A program made the translations under genes and the position numbers. A stretch of DNA of 64,000 nt from Chitinophaga pinensis (GTDB taxonomy: Bacteria; Bacteroidota; Bacteroidia; UKL13-3), in NCBI GenBank assembly GCA_945898275.1, contig CAMDHZ010000010.1, forward strand, positions 1 through 64,000. The letters run 5' to 3'. The stretch's first letter is position 1. Every line of letters starts with the position of its first letter. The notes beneath the pieces were generated by a model. It made no database searches, was not told where the DNA came from, and worked only from the letters and a program-made list of their open reading frames with translations. Positions 44,488 through 53,433 of this stretch are shown here, one piece after another.

Positions 44488-47144
44488 TTTATCTGTTGTG
44501 TTTGCTGCAATTGCTTTTTAAAGAAAGATTCAAATTCTGCCACTTTTTTGTCTTTCAAAACCTTTTTAAAATTAATACCTGAAATGACATATTCAATATA
44601 AGGGTCTTTTAGATTTAACTTTTTGTTTTTGAAGTCGGTAAGTTTTAACCCATTTAGGTAGTCATTTGCTTGTTTAAAATTTGCGAATTCTCTTACCACG
44701 AATAGTTGAAAACCTTCATTACTCATATATGCATTTACCCTCAAGCCGTTGTCAGCCATGTATGATTCGTTATAGGCATTAATTTGAAGATTCATTTCAT
44801 TAACATCTATTCCAGTGTTTTTAATGGCTAATACATAATAAAAACTAGTTTCTGTTTCAATGTCAAATTGTAATTCAGAGTTGGTATCCTTTCCAATGAA
44901 GGCCGCTTTTTTAGCTTCCTTTTTTAGTGCGGTGAGGTATTCTTCTGCTGTATTTCCAGCTTCTGTTCCTTTGTGCAAAGCAACAATATTTGAAAGTGCT
45001 TTTTCAAAGGCAGTGCGGTCTTGAGTTTTTCCTATGCAAAGCGCCTCAAGTAAATCGTACTTTGGTTTAAGTCCGTTTTGAGGCCAATTTTTATCTAAGA
45101 ATTGTTTTTTCTCTATAACAGTTTTACAATCCCCATTTTTAAATGATTCATAAATGGAAACATACGCTTCCTTTAGTTGCTTGTTGTTTTCGGCCTCGGC
45201 ATTTACAGGTTTTTTGTTTTGAGCCAATAAAGCATAATTACTTGTCGGAAATTGTGAGATAAGCTTTTGCTTATTGTTTTCTGCTTTTAGATTGTTTTTT
45301 AGGTCAGAATATGCTTTAAACAAATAATAAAATGTAGCATCTTCATATTCACTAAAGGGAAATTTAGTTTGAATTTTTTCGCCGTAGTTTATTGATTCTT
45401 CTGGGTTATGAAGGTTGTCATAATACATTACATTTAGGTTGTGCAATGCATCTAACATTTTGGCATTGGATTTTTCTAAGGATGCTGAGGTAAAAGGAAC
45501 GTTTTTTACCCAAGCGTCCTTTTCTTTGTTACCAGTAATGTTAATGGTTTCAGTGTTTTCTGAAGTGCCATCTTCTTTTTTAGTTTCTTTTTTATCTTCA
45601 GGAGTATTTGTGTTTTTTTGTACGGTTGAACCACTTGTATCTGCTACTTCCTGATTTTTCTCTTTTGCTGCAATTCTCCAATAGTCTTCATTTTTGCGTT
45701 GACCCCATTTTTTGTTGCTAAAAAACTCTGCTGCACCACTAGACATTAAAGAAGAATTATAAAAGTACCATTCGCCTGTTCCGCTTCCCACCGCGGGCGC
45801 TGCAGGTAAAAAGTTGCTAGCATTACCTGCAACACTTGCTTGCACCTTTGCTCTTTTTTTAGCTTCTTTTTCTTCTTGCAATTTCTTCTTAGTGAAAGCT
45901 GCAATCCAAGAATCTATTCTTCTGCCCAATTCATCCTTGCTTAATAAGGCTAATTTTTGAAGAGAGTCTTGCGTTTCATAAGCTACTAAATTATTTATTA
46001 AATCACCTAAGGTTGTTTTGGTATTCTTAATTTCCTTGTAGTCTTTAAATTTTGGGTCAAGCGTTAATACAGTGCTATCGTAATATGCCTGAGAATTTTT
46101 GTAATCTTTTTTGTTGAAATAGATTTTGGCAATTTCATGAAAAGCTAAACCTTTTTGATTTCTGTTTTTTGTGCTCAAGTTGGCTGCTTTTTTGAAATTT
46201 AAAATAGCCTCTTCTTCCTTATTAATGGCCATATTTATTTTCCCCATTTCAAACCAAATTTGGTCATAATAGTCAAGGTTCTTTTCATCCCTCGCCATCT
46301 TCCTCAAACTGCGTTTAACCTTGGCTGCAGATTTTGGGTCCTTTAAATCGTATAACTTTAATAAGGCTAAAGTGGCATTAAAGGCATAATCATAAGGTGG
46401 AACAAATTTAATTACCTTATTAAAGTGGTAGGTAGCTTGGGGATTTTTCTTTTGTTCGAAGTTGAGTTGACCCAAAATATAATGGTAGCGTATTTTTTGG
46501 TCTTTTGTGAGGTTTCCTTTTAAAGCTAGGGTAAGGTGTTCTATTGCCTTTCCTGGTTTGTTGGTTTTCAAATCAATATCAGCAGCATTTGCATAAATAA
46601 AGCCAATGTCTTTTTTATGATAGTTTTTTACCAAAAGTAATTGGCCCATGATGGCTTCTGCCTCTTGAACTTTATTTAGTCCTAAATAGCATTTTGCAAT
46701 CCAACAAGTACTTGCATTTGTAAAAGGGCCATTTTTATACTTTCCTAAAATAAATTGAAAGGTTTCTATTGCGGTGTAATAATCTTGTTTATAATACCTT
46801 GTTTTGGCAATAGCAAAGTAGGCATCATCTGTATAGCTGCCAACTTGGTGCATTTGAATGGTGGTAGAGAATTTTTTAAGTGCTTCATCTAAAATATTTG
46901 CAGCAGATTTAGCAGCCTCAGGAGTTCCAGTTTGAATGACATCTATGTTTTGGGTATAGTCATCTAAATGTGAGACCTCAATTTGTTTAATGGCGTCCAA
47001 TAATTTTTGCTCACCATTAAAATAGACGTTATAATGCCCTGTAAGGGAATGAAATTTTTTGTTAAGCCATTTCTCTTTTGTTGGACTGCATGCAAACACC
47101 AACAAAATTAAGGTAGCGAGCGGTATGTTTCTTTTTATTAGCAA
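44484..47144 (-). CDS. porW: T9SS/gliding-motility lipoprotein PorW/SprE-like
   Basis: An 886-residue lipoprotein: a short signal peptide with a lipobox (LLVFAC, Cys about residue 19), then WLNKKFHSLTGHYNVYFNGEQKL, which matches the start of SprE/PorW proteins, then a long series of tetratricopeptide-like helical repeats, a low-complexity Lys/Glu/Asn/Thr-rich linker in the middle and a C-terminal globular part that looks SPOR-like (EFANFKQANDYLNGLKL). SprE/PorW links the T9SS motor to the outer-membrane machinery. The start is TTG; no in-frame ATG precedes a stop codon upstream. It is coupled to PBP1A downstream. Confidence 0.85.
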   Translation of the reverse strand: MLIKRNIPLATLILLVFACSPTKEKWLNKKFHSLTGHYNVYFNGEQKLLDAIKQIEVSHLDDYTQNIDVIQTGTPEAAKSAANILDEALKKFSTTIQMHQVGSYTDDAYFAIAKTRYYKQDYYTAIETFQFILGKYKNGPFTNASTCWIAKCYLGLNKVQEAEAIMGQLLLVKNYHKKDIGFIYANAADIDLKTNKPGKAIEHLTLALKGNLTKDQKIRYHYILGQLNFEQKKNPQATYHFNKVIKFVPPYDYAFNATLALLKLYDLKDPKSAAKVKRSLRKMARDEKNLDYYDQIWFEMGKINMAINKEEEAILNFKKAANLSTKNRNQKGLAFHEIAKIYFNKKDYKNSQAYYDSTVLTLDPKFKDYKEIKNTKTTLGDLINNLVAYETQDSLQKLALLSKDELGRRIDSWIAAFTKKKLQEEKEAKKRAKVQASVAGNASNFLPAAPAVGSGTGEWYFYNSSLMSSGAAEFFSNKKWGQRKNEDYWRIAAKEKNQEVADTSGSTVQKNTNTPEDKKETKKEDGTSENTETINITGNKEKDAWVKNVPFTSASLEKSNAKMLDALHNLNVMYYDNLHNPEESINYGEKIQTKFPFSEYEDATFYYLFKAYSDLKNNLKAENNKQKLISQFPTSNYALLAQNKKPVNAEAENNKQLKEAYVSIYESFKNGDCKTVIEKKQFLDKNWPQNGLKPKYDLLEALCIGKTQDRTAFEKALSNIVALHKGTEAGNTAEEYLTALKKEAKKAAFIGKDTNSELQFDIETETSFYYVLAIKNTGIDVNEMNLQINAYNESYMADNGLRVNAYMSNEGFQLFVVREFANFKQANDYLNGLKLTDFKNKKLNLKDPYIEYVISGINFKKVLKDKKVAEFESFFKKQLQQTQQIK

Positions 47145-47221
47145 AGTGTGTGGTTTGATTACCTATATTTGAATTTTGGATTGTACAATTTTAGCCAAAG
47201 TTTGGCAATATTAGTAAAGGT

Positions 47222-47584
47222 ATGGAACCTGCAAAGAAAAAATTCATTCATAAACTGCGTTATAAGTACAGATTAGTGCTTATAAACGATGAATCTTTTG
47301 AAGAAAAAATCTCTTTTAAGCTTACACCCATGAATGTTTTTGTTGGGTTTAGTTCTGCTATGGTGTTATTCGCCATTTTGATTATTTCACTGGTATTTTT
47401 TACTTCGGTGAGAGAATTTGTGCCAGGCTACACCGATACTAAGACCAAACGTAATTTACAAGAACTATTGTATAAGACAGATTCTTTAGAGCGTGTACTC
47501 AAAACCAAAGAGCTTTATTTTCAGAACATTTCAAATATTATGAAAGGTGGGGAAGGATTATCGGATAGTTTAGCAAGGAATTGA
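47222..47584 (+). CDS. Short membrane protein resembling an M23 peptidase N-terminus, catalytic domain absent
   Basis: A 120-residue protein whose start (KKKFIHKLRYKYRLVLINDESFEEKISFKLTPMNV, residues 5-39) is very like the cytoplasmic and membrane-anchor part of Bacteroidota M23-family peptidoglycan peptidases. There is one membrane helix (about 41-62), then a short coiled segment. It stops at residue 120, where those peptidases would continue with a zinc peptidase domain. No HxH or HxxxD motif exists, and the next gene begins 47 bp later. It may be a truncated gene or a genuine short anchor protein. It is divergent from porW. Confidence 0.65.
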   Translation: MEPAKKKFIHKLRYKYRLVLINDESFEEKISFKLTPMNVFVGFSSAMVLFAILIISLVFFTSVREFVPGYTDTKTKRNLQELLYKTDSLERVLKTKELYFQNISNIMKGGEGLSDSLARN

Positions 47585-47599
47585 TTGAAGCTGTTTGAA

Positions 47600-47628
47600 T
47601 TGTGTGACATATTTTTGCTATCTTTACC
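47600..47628 (+). promoter_or_regulatory. Possible promoter of the NHL-repeat gene
   Basis: TTG (47600-47602) and TATCTTTACC (47619-47628), spaced 16 bases, approximate the Bacteroidota sigma-70 pattern. The spacing is a little short and the last base of TAnnTTTG differs. If correct, the leader would be almost absent because ATG is at 47632. Confidence 0.35.
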
Positions 47629-47631
47629 TTT

Positions 47632-50600
47632 ATGAAACAATTGTTTTTCACCCTTTCCTTTTTGGTATTTGTCTCACTGCCCTTAAGGGCCCAAGTTTTA
47701 CAAACCATAGCAGGAATGAATGGGGATGGTGGATTGGCAAAAGATGCGGCAATTAATGAAACAAATGGACTTGCGATTAATGAGGCTGGAGATATTTATA
47801 TTTCTGACAGAGCAGTTTCTGTTATAAGAAAAATTTCTGCAAAAACTGGAATCATTACTACCATTGTTGGTAATGGAGTAGCAGGCTATTCTGGTGATGG
47901 TGGGCAAGCGAGATTAGCCAGCTTAAATCAGCCAGGGGATATCGTGCTTGATCGTGCGGGTAATTTATACATTGCTGATGTAATGAATTATAGGGTAAGA
48001 AAAGTAGATGTAATTACTGGAATGATTACAACCATAATAGGAAATGGAATTTACGGAAATTCTGGAGATAATGGGCTTGCCACAATGGCTAATATTGGAA
48101 TAATAAATCAACTTGCCATAGATAATGAAGGAAATATTTTTTTCGGAGGTTCAGGAGTGCGAAAGTACAATGCTTCTAACGGCATCATTACCAAAATATA
48201 TTCTGAACATGTGAATGGGATAGCTGCCGATAATAAAGGAAATTTATTTTTATGTTCAAACTCAAATTATATTTTGAAACTCTCCCTTAGTACAGGATTG
48301 GCAGGCATCTTTTATAATTCATCAACTTCTGGAAATATTAATAAATTGGCAATAGACAGTTTAGGGAATCTATTTATGTTGTTTAATTTGAGTGGCAAAT
48401 TACCACAAGTAGGAAAGTTGGGAAATAATGCAGAAAATTTCATGGTTATTGCTGGTGATGGTAACTTTGACTTTAGTGGAGATGGCGGTTTAGCTAGGTT
48501 TGCTGGTATTGGGAATTGCACCGAATTAGCCTTAGATGTAAATGCTAATTTATTTATTGGTGATGTTGGTTTTTATAGATTGAGAAAAATTAGCGCAGGT
48601 TCGGAAATGATCAATACCATTGCTGGCAATGGATGTTATGGAGGAGATGGAAATGCTGCTGAATCTTCATTTTTAAGTAACCCCTCTAATGTTGAAGTTG
48701 ATTTATGGGGTAATATTTTTATTGCTGATGCCAATAATCATAGAATTCGCAGAATTGATGCCCTCACAGGTATTATTACAACAGTTGCGGGCAATGGAAA
48801 AGGTGGGTTTAATGGGGATAGTATCTTAGCAACTAACGCTATGTTATTTCTACCAACAGACATTGTTGTAGACCAATTTGGAAATATTTTTATTGCTGAT
48901 GCAGCAAATCATCGAATTAGGAAAGTTGATGCTTCCTCAGGGGTAATAACAACCATTGCTGGTAATGGCTTAGCAGGCTTTTCTGGCGATAATTTAGAGG
49001 CGAAGAATGCCAAACTAAACAATCCTTATAATATATGTTTGGATACAAATGGGAACATTTATATTTCAGACCGAGAAAATCATCGCATTAGAAAAGTTGC
49101 AATTGCATCTGGTATTATTAGTACTATTGCTGGTAATGGTATCCCGGGATTTAGTGGTGATAGCGGTTTGGCTAATCTTGCGAAAATAGCTCGACCTATG
49201 GGTTTAGATATTGATTCGAACGGAAATATTTTCTTTGCGGATGATGAAAAAAGAATTAGAAAAATTGATGCGGGTTCAAATATAATATACACTATAGCTG
49301 GCAGTGGAGGATTAAATTTTAATGGAGACACTATTAATGCATTAAATGCCAACCTTAATTTTACCTATCTTACGCTTAATAAGTATGGTGATATCCTTTT
49401 AAATTCTCATAATAGAATTAGAAAAGTAGCTTCAAATACAGGAATTATTACCACGGTGGCTGGAAATGGTGCCCGAGGTTACAGTGATGAGGTTGAAGAT
49501 ATAGCTGCTGGTTTAGGTGGAGTGCGTGGAATCGCAATCGATACTAAAGGAAACATATTTTTCGCCGAATCACCTTTCAACCGCCTACGTAAGATCAGCT
49601 ATCAAAACGAATTTATTATTTGGAGCAGCACTTTGTTGCCCAAAAGGGAGGACACAGTAACGCTTTATACCAGCTACCAAGATTCGGCAAGTTATTTTGA
49701 ATGGAATGTTAGCCCCAATACGTTTTCATACATCATGGGAACCAACGCCAACTCGGGTCAACCCAAAATAAGGTTTAACAAAATGGGATTGTATAGCATT
49801 CAATTAAAGCTTGTATATAAGGGTGATACTTTAACCAAAACAAGACTTCACTATCTTAATGTTTTGAACCCATTGTTGCAAAACTTAGACTTTACTGCCA
49901 ACAAAATCAATCCGTCTTATTTGGATACCCTATCATTGGATTTGATGTTTAATGATACCGCAGAGCACATCCAATGGACGATAAGTCCCAATACCTTTAA
50001 TTTTGTTGAAGGCACCAACCAAACGCTTAGGCAACCAAAGCTTAGGTTTAGCCAAAAAGGTTTGTACACGGTACAGGTAGCAGTAGCTTATAAAGGCGAT
50101 ACACTTATTAAAACCAAAACCAATTATATTTCAGTTGGCAGTCCGCCCTTTCCACCACTGAGTTTTACGAGCAATAATCAGCTGCCAAAAATAGGAGATA
50201 CGGTAACCTTAGTTCCGCAGTTTTCGGATAGTATTTTGTTTTACCGATGGACAATTACCCCAGAACAGTTTAGTTATTTGCCTGGCGCTAATTCTAGTTC
50301 GGCTTCCCCGCAAATATCATTTACAGGGATAGATCAATATTATGATGTTACCCTGCAGATTGGGTATTATTTAGATACAATCAGCATAAGCAAAAAGAAG
50401 TTTTTTTATGTATCAAAACCCAATGGCGTGGAGCAATTAGCGCGACATGCCTATTTGGTTTATCCAAATCCAAGCTCAGGAATAATAACTATAGAAAGCA
50501 ATGGTCAACAATACCCAATACTTTGCGAGGTATGGGATGCAACAGGGAAGTTGCAAGCAAGCCATATGTTAATTCTTCATCAAACAGAGTTAACCCTTCC

Positions 50601-50679
50601 AGAACCCCAAGGGCTTTACCTTTTACAAATTAAAGATGCCGAGGGACGTGTTGCTAAGATGAAAGTCATTAAAGAGTAA
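47632..50679 (+). CDS. NHL-repeat secreted protein with T9SS type A sorting domain
   Basis: A 1015-residue secreted protein: signal peptide (about 1-20), then about ten NHL-like beta-propeller repeats up to about residue 640, each with a pattern like IAGNGxxGFSGDxGxAxxAxLxxP and GNIFIADxxNHRIRKVD. Three Ig/PKD-like repeats follow (about 650-920), each containing a DTVTL-like strand and a W-x-I-x-P-x-x-F-x-Y/F segment. The last 75 residues are a T9SS type A sorting domain (YPNPSSGIITIES ... GLYLLQI ... KMKVIKE), so it should be exported by T9SS and attached to the surface or released. Its substrate or ligand is unknown. Confidence 0.88.
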   Translation: MKQLFFTLSFLVFVSLPLRAQVLQTIAGMNGDGGLAKDAAINETNGLAINEAGDIYISDRAVSVIRKISAKTGIITTIVGNGVAGYSGDGGQARLASLNQPGDIVLDRAGNLYIADVMNYRVRKVDVITGMITTIIGNGIYGNSGDNGLATMANIGIINQLAIDNEGNIFFGGSGVRKYNASNGIITKIYSEHVNGIAADNKGNLFLCSNSNYILKLSLSTGLAGIFYNSSTSGNINKLAIDSLGNLFMLFNLSGKLPQVGKLGNNAENFMVIAGDGNFDFSGDGGLARFAGIGNCTELALDVNANLFIGDVGFYRLRKISAGSEMINTIAGNGCYGGDGNAAESSFLSNPSNVEVDLWGNIFIADANNHRIRRIDALTGIITTVAGNGKGGFNGDSILATNAMLFLPTDIVVDQFGNIFIADAANHRIRKVDASSGVITTIAGNGLAGFSGDNLEAKNAKLNNPYNICLDTNGNIYISDRENHRIRKVAIASGIISTIAGNGIPGFSGDSGLANLAKIARPMGLDIDSNGNIFFADDEKRIRKIDAGSNIIYTIAGSGGLNFNGDTINALNANLNFTYLTLNKYGDILLNSHNRIRKVASNTGIITTVAGNGARGYSDEVEDIAAGLGGVRGIAIDTKGNIFFAESPFNRLRKISYQNEFIIWSSTLLPKREDTVTLYTSYQDSASYFEWNVSPNTFSYIMGTNANSGQPKIRFNKMGLYSIQLKLVYKGDTLTKTRLHYLNVLNPLLQNLDFTANKINPSYLDTLSLDLMFNDTAEHIQWTISPNTFNFVEGTNQTLRQPKLRFSQKGLYTVQVAVAYKGDTLIKTKTNYISVGSPPFPPLSFTSNNQLPKIGDTVTLVPQFSDSILFYRWTITPEQFSYLPGANSSSASPQISFTGIDQYYDVTLQIGYYLDTISISKKKFFYVSKPNGVEQLARHAYLVYPNPSSGIITIESNGQQYPILCEVWDATGKLQASHMLILHQTELTLPEPQGLYLLQIKDAEGRVAKMKVIKE

Positions 50680-50714
50680 AGGTAGAAAGAATAGGATGAC
50701 TTAAAAGGCTAAAG

Positions 50715-50744
50715 TTGCAAAAAAGCAAAAATTTGCTAGTTTTG
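50715..50744 (+). promoter_or_regulatory. Bacteroidota sigma-70 promoter of the bactofilin / ATP synthase unit
   Basis: TTG (50715-50717), exactly 19 bases, then TAGTTTTG (50737-50744), which matches TAnnTTTG perfectly. This is the best promoter match in the window. Transcription should start around 50751, so the message would begin with the GGTTCA...TGAACC hairpin at 50750-50769. Confidence 0.7.
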
Positions 50745-50749
50745 TAAGT

Positions 50750-50769
50750 GGTTCATTTTGTGTTGAACC
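50750..50769 (+). promoter_or_regulatory. Inverted repeat at the 5' end of the bactofilin leader
   Basis: GGTTCA (50750-50755) and TGAACC (50764-50769) are reverse complements with an 8-base loop. They are the two halves of the GGTTYRAACC word pulled apart. The repeat sits at the expected transcript start, 17 bp before the bactofilin ATG, and could be an operator or a 5' stabilising hairpin. Confidence 0.4.
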
Positions 50770-50785
50770 AATAAATATTACAACT

Positions 50786-51229
50786 ATGTCGATGTTCAAA
50801 CCAGCCAAAAACACAACCTTTAACCCACAAGAAATTAATATCCTCAATGCTGGTACGCGCATTACAGGTGATTTAGCTTCAGAAGGCGACTTACGTGTTG
50901 ATGGTTCGGTTCAAGGCAACATAGAAGTTAAAACCAAGTTGGTTTTAGGTCAAAGTGCCCATGTTAAAGGAAATATTAACGCTCAAAATTCTGATATTTC
51001 TGGCGTTGTTATTGGTAATGTTACCGTTTCAGAGTTATTAACTATAAAGGCCACTGCAAAAATTACGGGTGATATCGCTTGCAGTAAATTAATTATTGAG
51101 GCTGGAGCAGAGTTTAATGGTAATAGTGCCATGAGGCCTGCGGTTGTTGCTGCTGATTTTAGGAATATGTCTAATAAGCAACAGAAAAATGCAGATTCAA
51201 AAGAAACGCTAGTTGCTGAACAAGCCTAA
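50786..51229 (+). CDS. Bactofilin (polymer-forming cytoskeletal protein)
   Basis: A 147-residue protein with a short N-terminal polar tail and a right-handed beta-helix core (about 20-115), shown by short repeats such as GTRITGDLASEGDLRVDGSV, GQSAHVKGNI, SGVVIGNVTV and TAKITGDIACS. Bactofilins self-assemble into filaments at the membrane and act in cell shape or stalk formation. The C-terminal tail is polar. The stop lies 17 bp into the atpZ frame, so the gene leads the ATP synthase operon. No M23 peptidase gene directly adjoins it, although a truncated M23-like gene is 3.2 kb upstream. Confidence 0.9.
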   Translation: MSMFKPAKNTTFNPQEINILNAGTRITGDLASEGDLRVDGSVQGNIEVKTKLVLGQSAHVKGNINAQNSDISGVVIGNVTVSELLTIKATAKITGDIACSKLIIEAGAEFNGNSAMRPAVVAADFRNMSNKQQKNADSKETLVAEQA

Positions 51230-51434
51230 CAAATCAGACAATGGCCAAAAAACTTGGCTTCGATACTCGAACCTAGGGTTTCAAATGATAGGAACTATGG
51301 TAGTTTGCGCTTTAGGCGGCAAGTACCTCGATGAGTATCTAGAAATGAAGTTTCCTGTTTTTACTTTAGTACTCGTTCTTTTTGGTGTTTTTGCTGCCCT
51401 TTATCAGGTGTTAAAAGATTTACTTAAAAAATAA
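51213..51434 (+). CDS. AtpZ/AtpI-family ATP synthase accessory protein
   Basis: A 73-residue protein with two membrane helices (about 20-38 and 45-67) and the family segment GFQMIGTMVVCALGGKYLDEYL. AtpZ/AtpI proteins help assemble the c-ring or move ions for the ATP synthase. It overlaps the bactofilin gene by 17 bp in another frame and is followed, after 55 bp, by a second small membrane protein gene, before atpB. Confidence 0.85.
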   Translation: MLNKPNKSDNGQKTWLRYSNLGFQMIGTMVVCALGGKYLDEYLEMKFPVFTLVLVLFGVFAALYQVLKDLLKK

Positions 51435-51489
51435 TTAAAATCCAATTGGTTTCTGGCAAATCAAAAGGTACTTTTGCGGGCGTTAAAAA

Positions 51490-51888
51490 ATGTCTAAATT
51501 AAATTTCCATAAAAGTTTGGTGGCGTTAACCCTTCTATGTGGGTTTTTTATATATGCATTCCAAGCGTTTCAAACAAAATGGGTTTTAGACTCTCTGGCT
51601 TGGATTTCTTTATTTTATTTTTTCGGACTCACTTGGCTTACATTTAAAATAGCAAACTCTGGGGTCAAAAAGGATAATAAAACATTCATTACCAGAACTT
51701 ACGGAGCAATTGGAATACGTTTTATATTCTCCATTTTTCCGCTTTTTATCTACCTTGTTTTCTATCCAAAAAGAGAAATGCCGTTTATAATTGCCTATCT
51801 TTTATTGTATTTCTTTTACACAGCTTTTGAAATTTATTTCCTCGTGGTTAACTTGCGACCCGATTTAAACAAAAAGAATCCTTCATGA
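51490..51888 (+). CDS. Small four-helix membrane protein, AtpI-like position
   Basis: A 132-residue protein with four predicted membrane helices and little soluble sequence. It sits between atpZ and atpB, where many bacteria encode the subunit I assembly protein. I do not see a clear AtpI sequence signature, so the role is inferred from position only. The stop overlaps the atpB start by 4 bp (ATGA). Confidence 0.65.
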   Translation: MSKLNFHKSLVALTLLCGFFIYAFQAFQTKWVLDSLAWISLFYFFGLTWLTFKIANSGVKKDNKTFITRTYGAIGIRFIFSIFPLFIYLVFYPKREMPFIIAYLLLYFFYTAFEIYFLVVNLRPDLNKKNPS

Positions 51889-53057
51889 ACGCCATCAAAA
51901 AGAAGAGTATCAATTATTTAGTTTTAGCTTTTTCCCTTCTAACGCTATCGTCTTTTGGCGCTATAAATGCCTTTGCGCATGATTCTATTCACCCTCATGC
52001 AGAAATTCACGCTACAGATACTGTACATCATTCAAATGAAAGCGCAGCTCAAGCGCATACTGAAGCAGCCCCTCATGAAGAAAAGGAAGGAGTTGATGCA
52101 GGTAAATTAATTATGGAGCATATTGGCGACGCGCATGATTGGCATATGGCTACTATTGGACATACTCACGTTACTATTCCACTTCCTATTATAATTAAAG
52201 ACGCTGCAGGATTTCATATTTTTAGTTCTTCAAAGTTTCATCATGGACATGATGCTTATAATGGCTATAAATTGGAGCATGGTAAAATTGTAGCAGTAAA
52301 CGAAGATGGCAGCATCAATGAATCTGCTTCATTCTTCGACTTATCCATTACCAAAAACGTTGCTGCAATGCTAATTTCTGTATTTGTGTTAATTTGGATG
52401 ATGCTAAGCGTAGCTAGATCCTATAAAAAGGGCAAAGGTGCCGCTCCTAAAGGATTTGCTAACCTCATTGAAATGGGTATTTTATTTATTAGAGATGAAG
52501 TTGCCAAGCCAAGTATTGGTCCTAAATACATGAAGTTTATGCCATATTTGCTTACCATATTCTTTTTTATCTTCTTAAATAACTTATTCGGCTTGGTTCC
52601 ATTTTTCCCGGGAGGAGCAAACGTAACTGGTAATATAGCTGTTACTTTAGTATTAGCTTTGTTTACATTTGTGATTACCTCAATCAATGGGAACAAAAGC
52701 TACTGGGGTCATATTTTTATGCCTCCGGGCGTGCCAAAGGCATTATGGATTTTATTAATTCCAATTGAAATCATAGGAATGTTAAACAAGCCAATCGTTT
52801 TAATGATTCGTTTGTTTGCCAATATCACCGCTGGACATATCATCATGCTCGGATTTTTCTCGCTTATTTTCATCTTTGGCGCAATGAGTGAAGGTTTAGG
52901 ATTAGGTGTATCGGTTATGTCAGTTGCTTTTACAACTTTCATGAACTTCCTTGAGTTATTAGTAGCATTTTTACAGGCATATGTTTTTACTTTACTTTCT
53001 GCGCTTTATTTTGGTTCAGCAGTAGAAGAACATGCCCATCACGACGAACATCATTAA
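51885..53057 (+). CDS. atpB: ATP synthase subunit a
   Basis: A 390-residue Fo subunit. The C-terminal membrane part has the essential Arg in NKPIVLMIRLFANITAGHI and the usual LNNLFGLVPFFPG. The N-terminal 150 residues are an extension not found in E. coli: a signal-like segment, then His-rich stretches (HDSIHPHAEIHATDTVHH, KFHHGHDAY) that should face the periplasm. The C-terminus is also His-rich (EEHAHHDEHH). Bacteroidota AtpB proteins often have such extensions. The His content could bind metal or buffer protons, but that is speculation. atpE follows after 31 bp. Confidence 0.95.
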   Translation: MNAIKKKSINYLVLAFSLLTLSSFGAINAFAHDSIHPHAEIHATDTVHHSNESAAQAHTEAAPHEEKEGVDAGKLIMEHIGDAHDWHMATIGHTHVTIPLPIIIKDAAGFHIFSSSKFHHGHDAYNGYKLEHGKIVAVNEDGSINESASFFDLSITKNVAAMLISVFVLIWMMLSVARSYKKGKGAAPKGFANLIEMGILFIRDEVAKPSIGPKYMKFMPYLLTIFFFIFLNNLFGLVPFFPGGANVTGNIAVTLVLALFTFVITSINGNKSYWGHIFMPPGVPKALWILLIPIEIIGMLNKPIVLMIRLFANITAGHIIMLGFFSLIFIFGAMSEGLGLGVSVMSVAFTTFMNFLELLVAFLQAYVFTLLSALYFGSAVEEHAHHDEHH

Positions 53058-53076
53058 TTAAATTATAATCAACTAA

Positions 53077-53355
<279 letters not shown>

Positions 53356-53433
53356 TTATTAATTGCAGAGATACAGTTGATTACTGTGTCTCTGCTTACT
53401 TTCTCTCAATTCAAAAAAAAACAATCAAACAAA

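Noticed and set aside
51260-51290. Inverted repeat CGAACCTAGGGTTTC in atpZ as a functional site
   Set aside because: The symmetry is imperfect, it lies within coding sequence in a conserved part of the protein, and it does not match the GGTTYRAACC orientation.
53377-53433. N-terminal extension of atpF from TTG
   Set aside because: It would place polar residues before the membrane helix; ATG 53434 fits the family start.
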